Below, in pieces: positions 18,994 to 27,853 of a stretch of 64,000 bases of DNA. Where the stretch lies: positions 47,797 through 111,796 of the forward strand of contig JBBTBX010000011.1 of NCBI GenBank assembly GCA_038043465.1. The letters run 5' to 3'. Position numbers and translations under genes: made by a program. The DNA is from SXRF01 sp038043465. Its GTDB lineage: Bacteria; Pseudomonadota; Alphaproteobacteria; Rickettsiales; SXRF01. The notes beneath the pieces were generated by a model, which was given only the letters and a program-made list of their open reading frames with translations, searched no databases and was not told where the DNA came from. Position 1 is the stretch's first letter. Each line of letters starts with the position of its first letter.

Positions 18994-19755
18994 TTAATTA
19001 GATGGCTTACCAATAACCATGGTCAGCACATTCCATTTAAGCGGATACTTACCGTCTTTCAATTTATAAGCTTTTTCAAGTTTTTTTAATTGCGCCGGGG
19101 TCATAAGCCCTTTGCGCCTGCCTGTTAATTTATTGCTGGCACCGATATTCTTTACAGAGCGCATCAACGATAAAATATCATCGTAATATTCTATATATGT
19201 CTGTTCATTACCCACCTCAAGCATCATCCCACCCATATGTGCCGTCTGTAATAACAAATATCCTGCTTCCACAAACTTGCTGATATGTGGTTTGGAATCA
19301 ACAGCCTTAAATGCTTCTTCCAATTCGCTTAAAGTTCCATCTACAAAAATAGTGATAACTGCTGTTCCCTGCGGTTTAAGCACTCGTAATATTTCTTTTA
19401 TAGTCACTTCGGGTTTTTCCACCCATTGCAGGGCAAGTGATGAAAAAACAGCATCCACGCTATCATCTTTGATTGGGAGAAAACTAGCATCAGCATTTAT
19501 TACAACGGTATTTTTGCCAGCAGCCACAGCGCACATGCCATAAGAAATATCGATCCCGATAACTTCCCAGTTCTTTTGTTCAATAGCAAATTCTGCAGTG
19601 CCGCAGCCTAAATCCAGAACCTTCGCTTTTCCAGGGAAATAATTAGTCGCGATCTTTGCAGCTTGTTTTCGTATGGTTTCCTGTAATTTTGCATTTTTAT
19701 CATAATTAGCAGCAGCCTGATTAAAATTTACTTTAATTATTTTCTTATCAAACAT
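18994..19755 (-). CDS. bioC: Malonyl-ACP O-methyltransferase
   Basis: Class I SAM methyltransferase that methylates malonyl-ACP so that fatty-acid enzymes can build pimelate. 253 residues; SAM motif I VLDLGCGTAEFAI, motif for acidic residue GIDISYGM, and LALQWVEKPEV typical of BioC. It overlaps bioH by 8 bases, supporting a biotin role over other methyltransferases. Confidence 0.88.
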   Translation of the reverse strand: MFDKKIIKVNFNQAAANYDKNAKLQETIRKQAAKIATNYFPGKAKVLDLGCGTAEFAIEQKNWEVIGIDISYGMCAVAAGKNTVVINADASFLPIKDDSVDAVFSSLALQWVEKPEVTIKEILRVLKPQGTAVITIFVDGTLSELEEAFKAVDSKPHISKFVEAGYLLLQTAHMGGMMLEVGNEQTYIEYYDDILSLMRSVKNIGASNKLTGRRKGLMTPAQLKKLEKAYKLKDGKYPLKWNVLTMVIGKPSN

Positions 19756-20431
19756 GCAGATATTCTTTTATATGGAGTTTGACTAATTCACTATCATGCC
19801 AGTGCGGGGCATGTCCAGCGTTAGGAAAGCTTATGCATTTCGCTTGCGGAATAGTCTTTATAAACTCTACACTCTGTGCGTGGTTCACAACCGCATCCTG
19901 CTCGCCGTGCAACAATAAACTTGCTGGAAAATTGGCAAAATCAAGCTCGTTACAGCTGAAACCATCCAACATATCAAGCCAATGCAGCCAATTTTTCTCC
20001 ATAACAACCGTATTATTATAATTCTCTAGCCTATTTTTGATATATTCAGAGCTTTTATCGCCGATAATAATCAATTCCCATGCTTTTTTTAGTGTTTTTG
20101 GTGCATTTTTGGCATAATTATCCCTGAATTTATCAAATTGATCGCGTGGCATTCCCATTTTTAAATTATCATTACGCACAAATTGAAATGGCACACCAAT
20201 AAGAATCAGTTTTTTAGGTTGCATTAAACCAGTGGCAATAGCCCGAACTGCCAACTGACCACCAAGCGACCAGCCAATAATAGCATCATGCTTTTTCGCT
20301 TCCTCAGCAATGCCCGTCAGCGCAGCATCTATGGTTTCATAATCTGCATAATCAAAATGCGTGGCATTTGGGGCTATATCAGCGAGTGCGTCATGCGGTT
20401 GCCCCCATCCGCTTAAAGTAAGTATTTTCAT
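19748..20431 (-). CDS. bioH: Pimeloyl-ACP methyl ester esterase, BioH-like
   Basis: 227-residue alpha/beta hydrolase. Opening LTLSGWGQPHDAL, nucleophile GWSLGGQLA, acid in LLHGEQDAVV and His in NAGHAPHWHD. BioH removes the methyl group from pimeloyl-ACP. Overlaps bioF (4 bases) and bioC (8 bases), fixing it in the pathway. Sequence is divergent, so BioH is assigned from context as much as motif. Confidence 0.83.
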   Translation of the reverse strand: MKILTLSGWGQPHDALADIAPNATHFDYADYETIDAALTGIAEEAKKHDAIIGWSLGGQLAVRAIATGLMQPKKLILIGVPFQFVRNDNLKMGMPRDQFDKFRDNYAKNAPKTLKKAWELIIIGDKSSEYIKNRLENYNNTVVMEKNWLHWLDMLDGFSCNELDFANFPASLLLHGEQDAVVNHAQSVEFIKTIPQAKCISFPNAGHAPHWHDSELVKLHIKEYLHV

Positions 20432-21582
20432 GATTTACTAGCCATTTCCGTAAAAATTGGCAGTTTTTTGAGTACATCACACAATTTTTCAATCTGTTCT
20501 TTTGTATGCAGCGCAGAAAACGTAAAACGTAACCTTGCCGTATTTTCTGGGACAGTTGGCGGACGGATTGCGGATACTAAGAAACCATTTTCTGCAAGTG
20601 AGGCGGAAGTGGCTGCTGCCTTTTTATTTTCACCTAAAACCAGCGGTACAACGGCACTTTGCGCTTCCGGCAACCCAATAATCTGGGTAAATAATCTAGC
20701 ATTTTCAAGTGGTTTGTGGCAGAGTTCTGGCTCCTCTTTCATAATTTTCAATGACTCTATTGATGCTGCCAGACTCGCTGGTGGAAGCCCCGTAGAAAAA
20801 ACTAGGCTGCGTGCCGCATTCTTCAAATATTCCACCAGGGTTTTTGAACCACAGACATAACCACCATAACTCCCTGCTGCTTTAGAAAGAGTTCCCATTT
20901 TGATAATCCCCTCTCCCGCTTGCGGGGGAGGGTTAGGGAGGGGGTAAAAGCCATGCGCCCCATCCGTCATTAACCATGCGTCAAATTCCTTAGCCAGTGC
21001 CGATAATTCCGCAAGCGGAGCAATATCACCATCCATGCTGAACACTGTTTCAGTTACAATCAGGCAGTTCTGATATTCCACACGGTTAGCCTCAAGCAAC
21101 ATCCGCAAATGTGCAACATTATTATGAGCAAAGCGGAGCATAGTAGACCCAGATAATTTTCCACCGTCAATAATGCAGGCATGTGCTAATTTATCAGCAA
21201 TAATCAGGTCATTTTTACCAACCAGCGCAGGAATAGCGCCTATATTTGCAAGGTATCCACTCCCGAAAACACAAGCTGCCTGCACATCATAATATTCCGC
21301 AAGCAACTCTTCCAGTTCGCTGTAAAGTGGGCATTCACCAGTTACCAATCGTGAAGCCCCTGCCCCTGCCCCATATTTTTGTAACGCAGAGGAAGCAGCA
21401 GCAATTACCCGCGGATGACCGGACAATCCCAAGTAATCATTGCAGCTAAAAGAAACAAATTCCTTCCCACCACGCGAAATATGCACTCCACCATGGCGAA
21501 AACTTGGCAAAACTACACGTTTTTGCTCTTTTGCTAACAATATTTGCAGTTTTTGTGTAAGTATTTCGTCTAATTCTGGCAT
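20428..21582 (-). CDS. bioF: 8-amino-7-oxononanoate synthase
   Basis: PLP enzyme condensing pimeloyl-ACP with alanine. 384 residues; FSCNDYLGLSGHP, GSGYLANIGAIP, TDGAHGF and the PLP lysine in MGTLSKAAGSYGGYV. First gene of the bioF-bioH-bioC-bioD-RDD operon. Residues about 212-224 (PLPNPPPQAGEG) are encoded by a palindromic repeat and are foreign to the family; they fall in the loop between AHGF and the PLP-lysine strand. bioA and bioB are not in the window. Confidence 0.93.
   Translation of the reverse strand: MPELDEILTQKLQILLAKEQKRVVLPSFRHGGVHISRGGKEFVSFSCNDYLGLSGHPRVIAAASSALQKYGAGAGASRLVTGECPLYSELEELLAEYYDVQAACVFGSGYLANIGAIPALVGKNDLIIADKLAHACIIDGGKLSGSTMLRFAHNNVAHLRMLLEANRVEYQNCLIVTETVFSMDGDIAPLAELSALAKEFDAWLMTDGAHGFYPLPNPPPQAGEGIIKMGTLSKAAGSYGGYVCGSKTLVEYLKNAARSLVFSTGLPPASLAASIESLKIMKEEPELCHKPLENARLFTQIIGLPEAQSAVVPLVLGENKKAAATSASLAENGFLVSAIRPPTVPENTARLRFTFSALHTKEQIEKLCDVLKKLPIFTEMASKS
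20907..20945. repeat. Palindromic repeat read in frame within bioF
   Basis: CTCTCCCGC / GCGGGGGAG hairpin followed by GGTTAGGGAGGGGG, the common 'ccctccccc...gcgggagaggg' type of dispersed repeat. It adds the peptide PLPNPPPQAGEG to BioF. Confidence 0.75.
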
Positions 21583-21602
21583 TTTTTTATATCCAACTGA
21601 AT

Positions 21603-21632
21603 ATTATCGTCCGTATACAAGGTGATAGACAA
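21603..21632 (-). promoter_or_regulatory. Candidate promoter of the bio operon
   Basis: On the minus strand TTGTCT (21627-21632) and GATAAT (21603-21608) with an 18-base spacer, ending about 20 bases before the bioF ATG. No convincing BirA palindrome seen. Weak by -35 quality. Confidence 0.35.
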
Positions 21633-21688
21633 TAACTGCTAATTTTGCTAGCATAAACACATATATTTTGTGCTTAAAGGAATTTGTT

Positions 21689-21982
21689 ATGCATATCAAC
21701 TTTTCCAGTGCTGATAAAAATTTTATAAAAACTGAGGTAAGCAGCGGAACTTATATTAGTGAGGAAGAGCTTATACGTGTTGCTGTACAACATATGAGGG
21801 AAGAAAAAGAGCAAAAACAACGTTTTTCTGAAGCCGTAGCTAAAGGCACACAAGCTATAATGCGTGGTGAAATAGTTTTGCTAACTTCTGATTTACTCAG
21901 AGAGATAAAATTAGAAGCAATCCATAAAGCCAAAAACGATAGCCCTTACAGCACTACAGATGCCATCCCCAAAACCACTTAA
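21689..21982 (+). CDS. ParD-like antitoxin
   Basis: 97 residues from ATG 21689 (AAAGGA 8 bases upstream; the longer TTG frame is rejected). MHINFSSADKNFIKTEV and GTYISEEELIRVAVQHMR match ParD-type ribbon-helix-helix proteins. Its 3' end overlaps the toxin gene by 23 bases. Regulates itself and the toxin, by family analogy. Confidence 0.78.
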   Translation: MHINFSSADKNFIKTEVSSGTYISEEELIRVAVQHMREEKEQKQRFSEAVAKGTQAIMRGEIVLLTSDLLREIKLEAIHKAKNDSPYSTTDAIPKTT

Positions 21983-22262
21983 ACTTATAATATCTTTGCC
22001 AGCCAAGGACGATTTAAGGGATATTGCTCAATACACCATTACCAACTACGGTGAGAAGCAAATGGATATTTATTTGCAAACACTATATGATGCTATGCTG
22101 TTGCTTACAGAAAATCCTAACATTGGTCATAGCAGAGAGGATCTGTTAGAAAATTATCAAATACTCAATGTAGAAAATCATGTTTTAGTTTTTACTATTC
22201 AAGAAAGCAGTATAATAATTGTTAGAATCATTCACCAAAGCAGAGATATTTATAAATTATGA
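21960..22262 (+). CDS. ParE-family toxin
   Basis: 100-residue RelE/ParE protein: LIISLPAKDDLRDIAQYTI at the N-terminus, a helix with LLLTENPNIGHSREDLL, and the C-terminal IIIVRIIHQSRDIYKL typical of ParE. The stop TGA overlaps the rapZ start as ATGA, so toxin and rapZ are translationally coupled. That is unusual, since rapZ normally follows PTS or hprK genes. Confidence 0.85.
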   Translation: MPSPKPLKLIISLPAKDDLRDIAQYTITNYGEKQMDIYLQTLYDAMLLLTENPNIGHSREDLLENYQILNVENHVLVFTIQESSIIIVRIIHQSRDIYKL

Positions 22263-23098
22263 AACTCGTACTTGTAACAGGAATGTCAGGTGCTGGAAAA
22301 AGTATTGCCCTGAAAACTCTGGAGGATTCCGGGTTCGAAGCAATCGACAATTTGCCTTTGGCGTTTCTTCCATCGGTAATAAATTCCGGCATTTCTTCTA
22401 AGAATTTAGCGATTGGCAGCGACATTCGCAGCCGTGATTTTTCCATCGAGAATTTTATAGATGTAATATCAGAATTTAAAAATAACCCTGACATTGATTT
22501 TAAAATTTTATTTCTGGACTCTGATGATGAAACCTTGCGTCGTCGTTTTACTGAAACCCGCCGCCGGCATCCACTCGCTCTTGATAGAACAGTTCTTGAT
22601 GGCATTCATCATGAACGCTCACTCATAAGCAAGTTAAAAGAAAAAGCGGATCTACTGATTGATACCAGCGAAACCGAGGTTGCCGATTTGCGCAATATAA
22701 TAATAAGCCATTTCGCCCAGAATGAGCGCACTCTTTCCGTCGTTCTAACCTCGTTTTCCTTTAAACTGGGCATCCCCCGCGAGGCAGATATGCTATTTGA
22801 TGTGCGGTTTCTAAGAAATCCGCATTATGATTCGGGTTTGCGCCAGCTTACAGGGCTTGATGCAGAAGTAGGTGAATATATAGAATCAGACATAGATTTT
22901 GCTGATTTCTTTAAAAATATGACAACATTAATATCGCAGCTACTCCCTCGCTATCTGGAAGAAGGCAAGAATTACCTGACCATTGCCATAGGCTGCACCG
23001 GCGGTCGCCATCGCTCAGTTTATACGGTTCAGAAACTAGGAAATTTTCTTGAGCAGGCTGGATATAATATAACCCTGCGTCATCGGGATTTGGAATGA
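22259..23098 (+). CDS. rapZ: RNase adapter / nucleotide-binding protein RapZ
   Basis: 279 residues. P-loop VTGMSGAGKSIALKTLEDSG, AIDNLP motif, and the C-terminal RNA-binding domain with IAIGCTGGRHRSVYTVQ. In E. coli it controls GlmZ/GlmY processing; in alphaproteobacteria the role is less clear. Starts inside the parE stop codon. No hprK or PTS gene is adjacent, so the ancestral neighbourhood has been broken. Confidence 0.93.
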   Translation: MKLVLVTGMSGAGKSIALKTLEDSGFEAIDNLPLAFLPSVINSGISSKNLAIGSDIRSRDFSIENFIDVISEFKNNPDIDFKILFLDSDDETLRRRFTETRRRHPLALDRTVLDGIHHERSLISKLKEKADLLIDTSETEVADLRNIIISHFAQNERTLSVVLTSFSFKLGIPREADMLFDVRFLRNPHYDSGLRQLTGLDAEVGEYIESDIDFADFFKNMTTLISQLLPRYLEEGKNYLTIAIGCTGGRHRSVYTVQKLGNFLEQAGYNITLRHRDLE

Positions 23099-23112
23099 CT
23101 ATATTTATATTA

Positions 23113-24087
23113 TCAAACCGAAGTTTGATTTTGCTCTTTTTTAGCACTAGCTGAAATATGTGGTGAGGAAAGAGTACCAAGAGATGAATACGCAGAATCG
23201 CTGTTTTGCAGAGAAGATGTTTGTCCTCTGGATTTATTCAATAATTCAGTTCCTATTTTGCGCAGTTCTATCAACGCTGGCATATTTTTTCCATCATTCA
23301 AATCAATATGTTTTGCGCCTGATTTATCAACCAATATATCAAATTTTATATCACTACCAACAATAGTGACCATCTGCTCTTTTCCGTCAGTACGAAGATA
23401 TTTTCCATGCTCATCAGCAACAGACACATGAGTAGCTTTTCCTGTTCCATCAACTTTGATATGCATTAAACTAGGTATCTTATCCAGAGGTTGTATCTTT
23501 TTATTGCCATCCGCATCAACATAAATATTACCACCATTAGAATCTATACGCACCTTATTATCCTTAGATTTTTTAGACTGTACATCTTGTTGTACGTCAG
23601 GTACAGGAACTGTCGGGGTAGTCGGCTGTATTTCCTTAGAAGGCCCTGTTGATTTCGATGGTTCGTCTTTGTTCTTGAACATCCCGCTGAACATACCTGT
23701 ATCTTTATCCATGATAAACGCTCCGCCTAACAAAGCACCAATCGCAATCAGCGACGGCCATATAGAACCGCCTTCCATTCCAAAAACGGCTAATAGAGCA
23801 ACTAACCCGCCCATCAGCAAGCCTTTATTATCACCCAGCCAGCCACCAGTTTTATCATCCAGCGTTTTCCCTGCATCTTTTACTGTATCTATTGCTTTTC
23901 CCGCATATTCCTTGCCTTTATCATAGGAATTGCCAGCCCATGATTTAGTTTTATCCCACCATGATTTATCGCCATTAATAAATGAGTCAGCCTTATCACG
24001 AGCCTCATCAGCCAATTCCCCAACCTTTTTGGTTGTTTTCTCAGCCAACTCTTTTGTACTTTCTAACAATGTTTTGTCTTCTCCCAT
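23113..24087 (-). CDS. Unknown membrane protein, paralogue of the next gene
   Basis: 324 residues, not recognised. N-terminal amphipathic helical region rich in Lys/Asp (LAEKTTKKVGELADEARDKA), two hydrophobic segments around residues 90-130, a low-complexity Ser/Pro linker, then a domain with NIYVDADGNKKI and a C-terminal helical segment. The latter is clearly shared with the upstream gene (IIYVDKDGNNV), 2 bases away. Start ATG at 24087. No signal peptide; function unknown, possibly an envelope or secreted-effector family by inference. Confidence 0.7.
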   Translation of the reverse strand: MGEDKTLLESTKELAEKTTKKVGELADEARDKADSFINGDKSWWDKTKSWAGNSYDKGKEYAGKAIDTVKDAGKTLDDKTGGWLGDNKGLLMGGLVALLAVFGMEGGSIWPSLIAIGALLGGAFIMDKDTGMFSGMFKNKDEPSKSTGPSKEIQPTTPTVPVPDVQQDVQSKKSKDNKVRIDSNGGNIYVDADGNKKIQPLDKIPSLMHIKVDGTGKATHVSVADEHGKYLRTDGKEQMVTIVGSDIKFDILVDKSGAKHIDLNDGKNMPALIELRKIGTELLNKSRGQTSSLQNSDSAYSSLGTLSSPHISASAKKEQNQTSV

Positions 24088-24089
24088 AC

Positions 24090-25415
24090 CTATTTTCCTT
24101 GAGTATTAGCGCGAGCAAATTCAAGAAGCACATTTGGAATTGAATGATTTGTAGCACCATCAGGTGTCAAAGTTACACCACTTCCTCCAGATTTTTTCTT
24201 CAATTCATCAGCCTGCTCTTTGGCTCTTTGTTCCTTGTAATCTTCTGATGCAACATATCCATTCAATGAATTATCCACAAAAAGCTGCTCTGATGTTTCT
24301 CCAGTTTTCTCTGTCTTTACGTCTTTTCCCTGCTCTAGGCTTTTATCCTTAGTACTATTTTTCATTACGTCTTCTACAGATTCCCTCAATTTTTTTAAAT
24401 CAGCCTGAACTGATTCTTCGCCGAGTTCAATATAGCTACCTGAGTCATTTTTCTGGATTTTAAAATTTACTGGATATTTAGGCGACATTTTTACAGGTTT
24501 AGCTTCTCCGTCACTTTTATCTATTAAAGCAACCTCAGCAACTGAGGCAGGCCCATTACCTGCTCCAGAATTAATTGTAATCTGCATTAGCTCAGCTATA
24601 TTAGCAGGTACTCCTTGAGAAATAGGTACATTATTACCATCCTTATCAACATAAATAATGGTAGTTCCTGAAGGATCGAGTTTTACTATTTGCGAATTCA
24701 GTTCTTTTTCTACTTTTGGTGCTGGCGCGGAACCTTTTTCGCGCATTTTCTCTTGCCCTTTTTCCTTTTCCGGTTCCTTTTTATCAGAATAAGCATCAGA
24801 TGCAAAATTACCAAGCATCACACCGCCAATAGCCAACACAACCAAAGCAACAATACCAAGAATCCCGCCTTCGAGCCCACCTCCCATCGCCGTACCAGCC
24901 CATAGCCCAGCAGCAAGCCCAGCAATCGCACCCCAGCGTATACCGCCTTTTTTCGGATCAAAGAACGCTGAACCTATAGTGCCGAATATACCTACGCCAT
25001 CCTTCGGAAGCTCCGGCTCAATAGCCTTATAAGCCTTTTCAATCTGACCATCCATAATAGCTGCAGGAACTAATTCATTAGCAGAAGTCTTAACTTTATC
25101 TTTTACCGAAACTCTAAATTCTTCATAAGCAACACCAATTTTTTTATTAATACCCTCCATACTCAATTGAGAATCAAATTCTTTCTTATATTCTTGAGCT
25201 GTAATAACACCATCAATAAACTTTGGGAGATGCTCTTGATGCGCTTTTTTAATAGCATCGAAAATTCCCGGATGAATTTCTGGATGTTTTGCCTTTGCAG
25301 CATCAACAGACTTTAAAAAAAATTCATCGCACTCGGCAAATTTTTTGCGAACTCCTCCATCAATGAGTCTGTTTTTCTCATCTGTAGAAAGCTCTGCTTT
25401 TATCTGTTCTGCCAT
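24090..25415 (-). CDS. Unknown membrane protein, paralogue of the previous gene
   Basis: 441 residues from ATG 25415 (a TTG at 25436 is a weaker option). Charged helical N-terminus, a Gly/Ala-rich double membrane segment (about residues 160-205, AGLAAGLWAGTAMGGG then GIVALVVLAIGGVML), a Lys/Glu linker, the shared IIYVDKDGN domain (about 240-350) and a disordered acidic tail. Two bases before its paralogue, so one transcript. Not recognised beyond this; no known domain claimed. Confidence 0.7.
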   Translation of the reverse strand: MAEQIKAELSTDEKNRLIDGGVRKKFAECDEFFLKSVDAAKAKHPEIHPGIFDAIKKAHQEHLPKFIDGVITAQEYKKEFDSQLSMEGINKKIGVAYEEFRVSVKDKVKTSANELVPAAIMDGQIEKAYKAIEPELPKDGVGIFGTIGSAFFDPKKGGIRWGAIAGLAAGLWAGTAMGGGLEGGILGIVALVVLAIGGVMLGNFASDAYSDKKEPEKEKGQEKMREKGSAPAPKVEKELNSQIVKLDPSGTTIIYVDKDGNNVPISQGVPANIAELMQITINSGAGNGPASVAEVALIDKSDGEAKPVKMSPKYPVNFKIQKNDSGSYIELGEESVQADLKKLRESVEDVMKNSTKDKSLEQGKDVKTEKTGETSEQLFVDNSLNGYVASEDYKEQRAKEQADELKKKSGGSGVTLTPDGATNHSIPNVLLEFARANTQGK

Positions 25416-25567
25416 AATATTACTAAATAAAGCCAAAATATTATTATCCTAGCCTAAAGCTACCTAAATTAAGGATATTTCTCAAGTTAAGCTTTTGTTA
25501 CAGCTTATCTGCAAATTATTACAATTTCCCTAAACTCAGCAAACCACTGATAATTAATAGAATTTTA

Positions 25568-27853
25568 TCAGGATGGAGGCAGCTCCACAAAATCTGCCAG
25601 TAATTTTTTCTTTCCAGCCTTATCAAAGCTGATTTCCAGTGTGTTGCCGCTAATGGTTAATATATAGCCATAACCGAACTTCTGGTGGAAAATGCGCTGC
25701 CCCTTTTTAAACTTACTTTCTTCGTCATTGCGAGACGAAGCCGAAGCAATCCGGTCATTAGTCTTGTTTTTCTGGATTGCCGCGTCGGCGTTGCCTCCTC
25801 GCAATGACGAGCTTGAACCGCTAGAAGCTAGAATATCCGCCACCTCCTGCCCCCAGTTTTGCAGACCATTCCTCGCCATATTAACCACACCACCGCCCAG
25901 TTGCTCAACATTATCGCTGGGAATTTCACCAATAAAACGTGAAGGAACACTGCTTTGCCACTGGTTATAAATCCTGCGGTTGGCGGCGTACGAAATATAT
26001 AATTTTTTGCGGGCGCGGGTAATCCCCACATAAGCAAGGCGGCGTTCTTCCTCCAACCCCTTCGCTCCCGACTCATCAATCGCCCGCTGGTGGGGAAATA
26101 CACCCTCCTCCCATCCCGGCAGGAAAACCACATCAAACTCTAGCCCTTTAGCGGCATGCAGCGTCATCAGGCTTATCATATCGTTGCTATTATCGTTATT
26201 GGCAGCTTCGGTGACAAGACTCACATGTTCAAGAAATGCATTTATACTCTCAAACTCACCAATAGCCCGCGTAAGCTCCTTTAAGTTCTCCAACCTGCCC
26301 GCCGCTTCCGGAGTTTTTTCCTGCTGCCACATCTGTATGTATCCGCTTTCTTCAAGAACCAGCTCGGTAACTTCACCCAAGGTCAAAGTTGTAAGCTGCC
26401 CGCGCCAGCGTTCGCAGTCACTGATAAATTTCTGCAAAGAAGCTCCCAGCTTGCCTTTAATAGCTCCGGTTTTCAGCAGATTAATAGTAGCGTTGTAAAG
26501 CGAACTATTCAGCGAGCGGGAGGTGCTATGCAATTGCTGCATCGTCGCCTGCCCAATCCCGCGCTTTGGCGTATTTATGATACGCTCAAACGCTAAATCA
26601 TCCTGCGGCACGGCGAGAATGCGTAGATAAGCGACTGCATCGCGGATTTCCTGCCGTTCATAAAAACGCAGTCCGCCAATTACACGATAAGGAACGCCGA
26701 GAGTCAAAAATCGCTCCTCAAAAGCGCGAGTTTGGAAACCAGCGCGCACCAGAATTGCCATATCTTTAAGGCTGGTTTTCTGACGCTGCAAGTTTTCCAC
26801 TTCATCACCGACAAACCGAGCTTCCTCGCCCTCATCCCATACCGATTTCAGGCGGATTTTCTCGCCATCCTTAACCGGAGTCCATAAAGTCTTGCCCAAA
26901 CGCCCGCGGTTATTGGCAATAACGCTGCTCGCTGCCGCCAAAATATGTGGCGTAGAACGATAATTACATTCAAGGCGGATAACTTTAGCATCCGGATAAT
27001 CTTTTTCAAAACGCAGGATATTGCCAACTTCCGCGCCACGCCAGCTATAGATTGATTGGTCGTCATCCCCAACGCAGCAGATATTTTTATGATAGCTGGC
27101 AAGCAGGCGCAGCCACAGATATTGCGCCACGTTAGTATCTTGATATTCATCCACCAGAATATATTTAAAACGGCTGGCAAACTCGCGCAGCACTTCAGGA
27201 AAACTGGTAAAAAGCGTGAGCATATGCAGGATTAAATCACCAAAATCAGTGGCATTCAGGCTGCGTAACCGTTGCTGATAAAGCTTGTAAACATTTACGG
27301 CATGTCCGGCTGCCAATTGCAAATCTTTAGTATTGGTAATTTTGTCAGGAGTTAAACCCTGATCTTTCCAAGATTGGATAATTGCCAGAAATAATTTTGG
27401 TGGCAGTGACTTATCATCAATCTTCTGCTCGGCAAGAATGGTTTTCAACAAGCGCAACTGGTCATCAGTGTCCAGAATTGTAAAGCTGGAAGCAAGCCCG
27501 ATTTTTTCAGCATGTCGGCGGATAATTTTCGCGCCAATTGAATGAAAAGTACCCTGCCACAATGCTTGCGACGAGCCGGTCAGATGATTTACCCGCTCTG
27601 CCATTTCCCTTGCTGCTTTATTGGTAAAAGTCACTGCTAGAATTTCACCAGGGTAAGCAAGGCGGTTAGTGAGTATATAGGCAATGCGCGTGGTAAGAAC
27701 CCGCGTCTTGCCAGTCCCTGCGCCGGCCAGCACCAGCACCGCTCCCTGCGTCGCTTCAACCGCCTCACGCTGCTGCTGGTTGAGAGCAGAGGTAAGCGGG
27801 CTTTCCGTTTCCATAATTTCCAAAGGCATATGCTCTACGGTAGTGAGAGCCAT
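25568..27853 (-). CDS. uvrD: UvrD/PcrA-type DNA helicase
   Basis: SF1A 3'-5' helicase for repair and replication restart. 761 residues with motif I LAGAGTGKTRVLTTR, motif II VDEYQDTN, motif III GDDDQSIYSWRGA, motif IV ECNYRS, motif V TLHAAKGLEFDVVF and motif VI VGITRARKKLY. The last ~50 residues (KFGYGYILTISGN) are the PcrA-like C-terminal domain. Residues about 682-708 are encoded by a palindromic repeat read in frame, in the linker between helicase core and C-terminal domain. The start overlaps the next gene by 19 bases. Confidence 0.95.
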   Translation of the reverse strand: MALTTVEHMPLEIMETESPLTSALNQQQREAVEATQGAVLVLAGAGTGKTRVLTTRIAYILTNRLAYPGEILAVTFTNKAAREMAERVNHLTGSSQALWQGTFHSIGAKIIRRHAEKIGLASSFTILDTDDQLRLLKTILAEQKIDDKSLPPKLFLAIIQSWKDQGLTPDKITNTKDLQLAAGHAVNVYKLYQQRLRSLNATDFGDLILHMLTLFTSFPEVLREFASRFKYILVDEYQDTNVAQYLWLRLLASYHKNICCVGDDDQSIYSWRGAEVGNILRFEKDYPDAKVIRLECNYRSTPHILAAASSVIANNRGRLGKTLWTPVKDGEKIRLKSVWDEGEEARFVGDEVENLQRQKTSLKDMAILVRAGFQTRAFEERFLTLGVPYRVIGGLRFYERQEIRDAVAYLRILAVPQDDLAFERIINTPKRGIGQATMQQLHSTSRSLNSSLYNATINLLKTGAIKGKLGASLQKFISDCERWRGQLTTLTLGEVTELVLEESGYIQMWQQEKTPEAAGRLENLKELTRAIGEFESINAFLEHVSLVTEAANNDNSNDMISLMTLHAAKGLEFDVVFLPGWEEGVFPHQRAIDESGAKGLEEERRLAYVGITRARKKLYISYAANRRIYNQWQSSVPSRFIGEIPSDNVEQLGGGVVNMARNGLQNWGQEVADILASSGSSSSLRGGNADAAIQKNKTNDRIASASSRNDEESKFKKGQRIFHQKFGYGYILTISGNTLEISFDKAGKKKLLADFVELPPS
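25732..25810. repeat. Dispersed palindromic repeat inside uvrD, copy 3
   Basis: Arms TCGTCATTGCGAG (25732-25744) / CTCGCAATGACGA (25798-25810), with inner GAAGCAATCC and GGATTGC. Read in frame on the minus strand as SLRGGNADAAIQKN...RIASASSRNDE. Same strand and frame as the comEC copy. Confidence 0.92.

Noticed and set aside
21583..21688. BirA operator before bioF
   Set aside because: TTGTATAC resembles one half-site, but no matching downstream half at the right distance.
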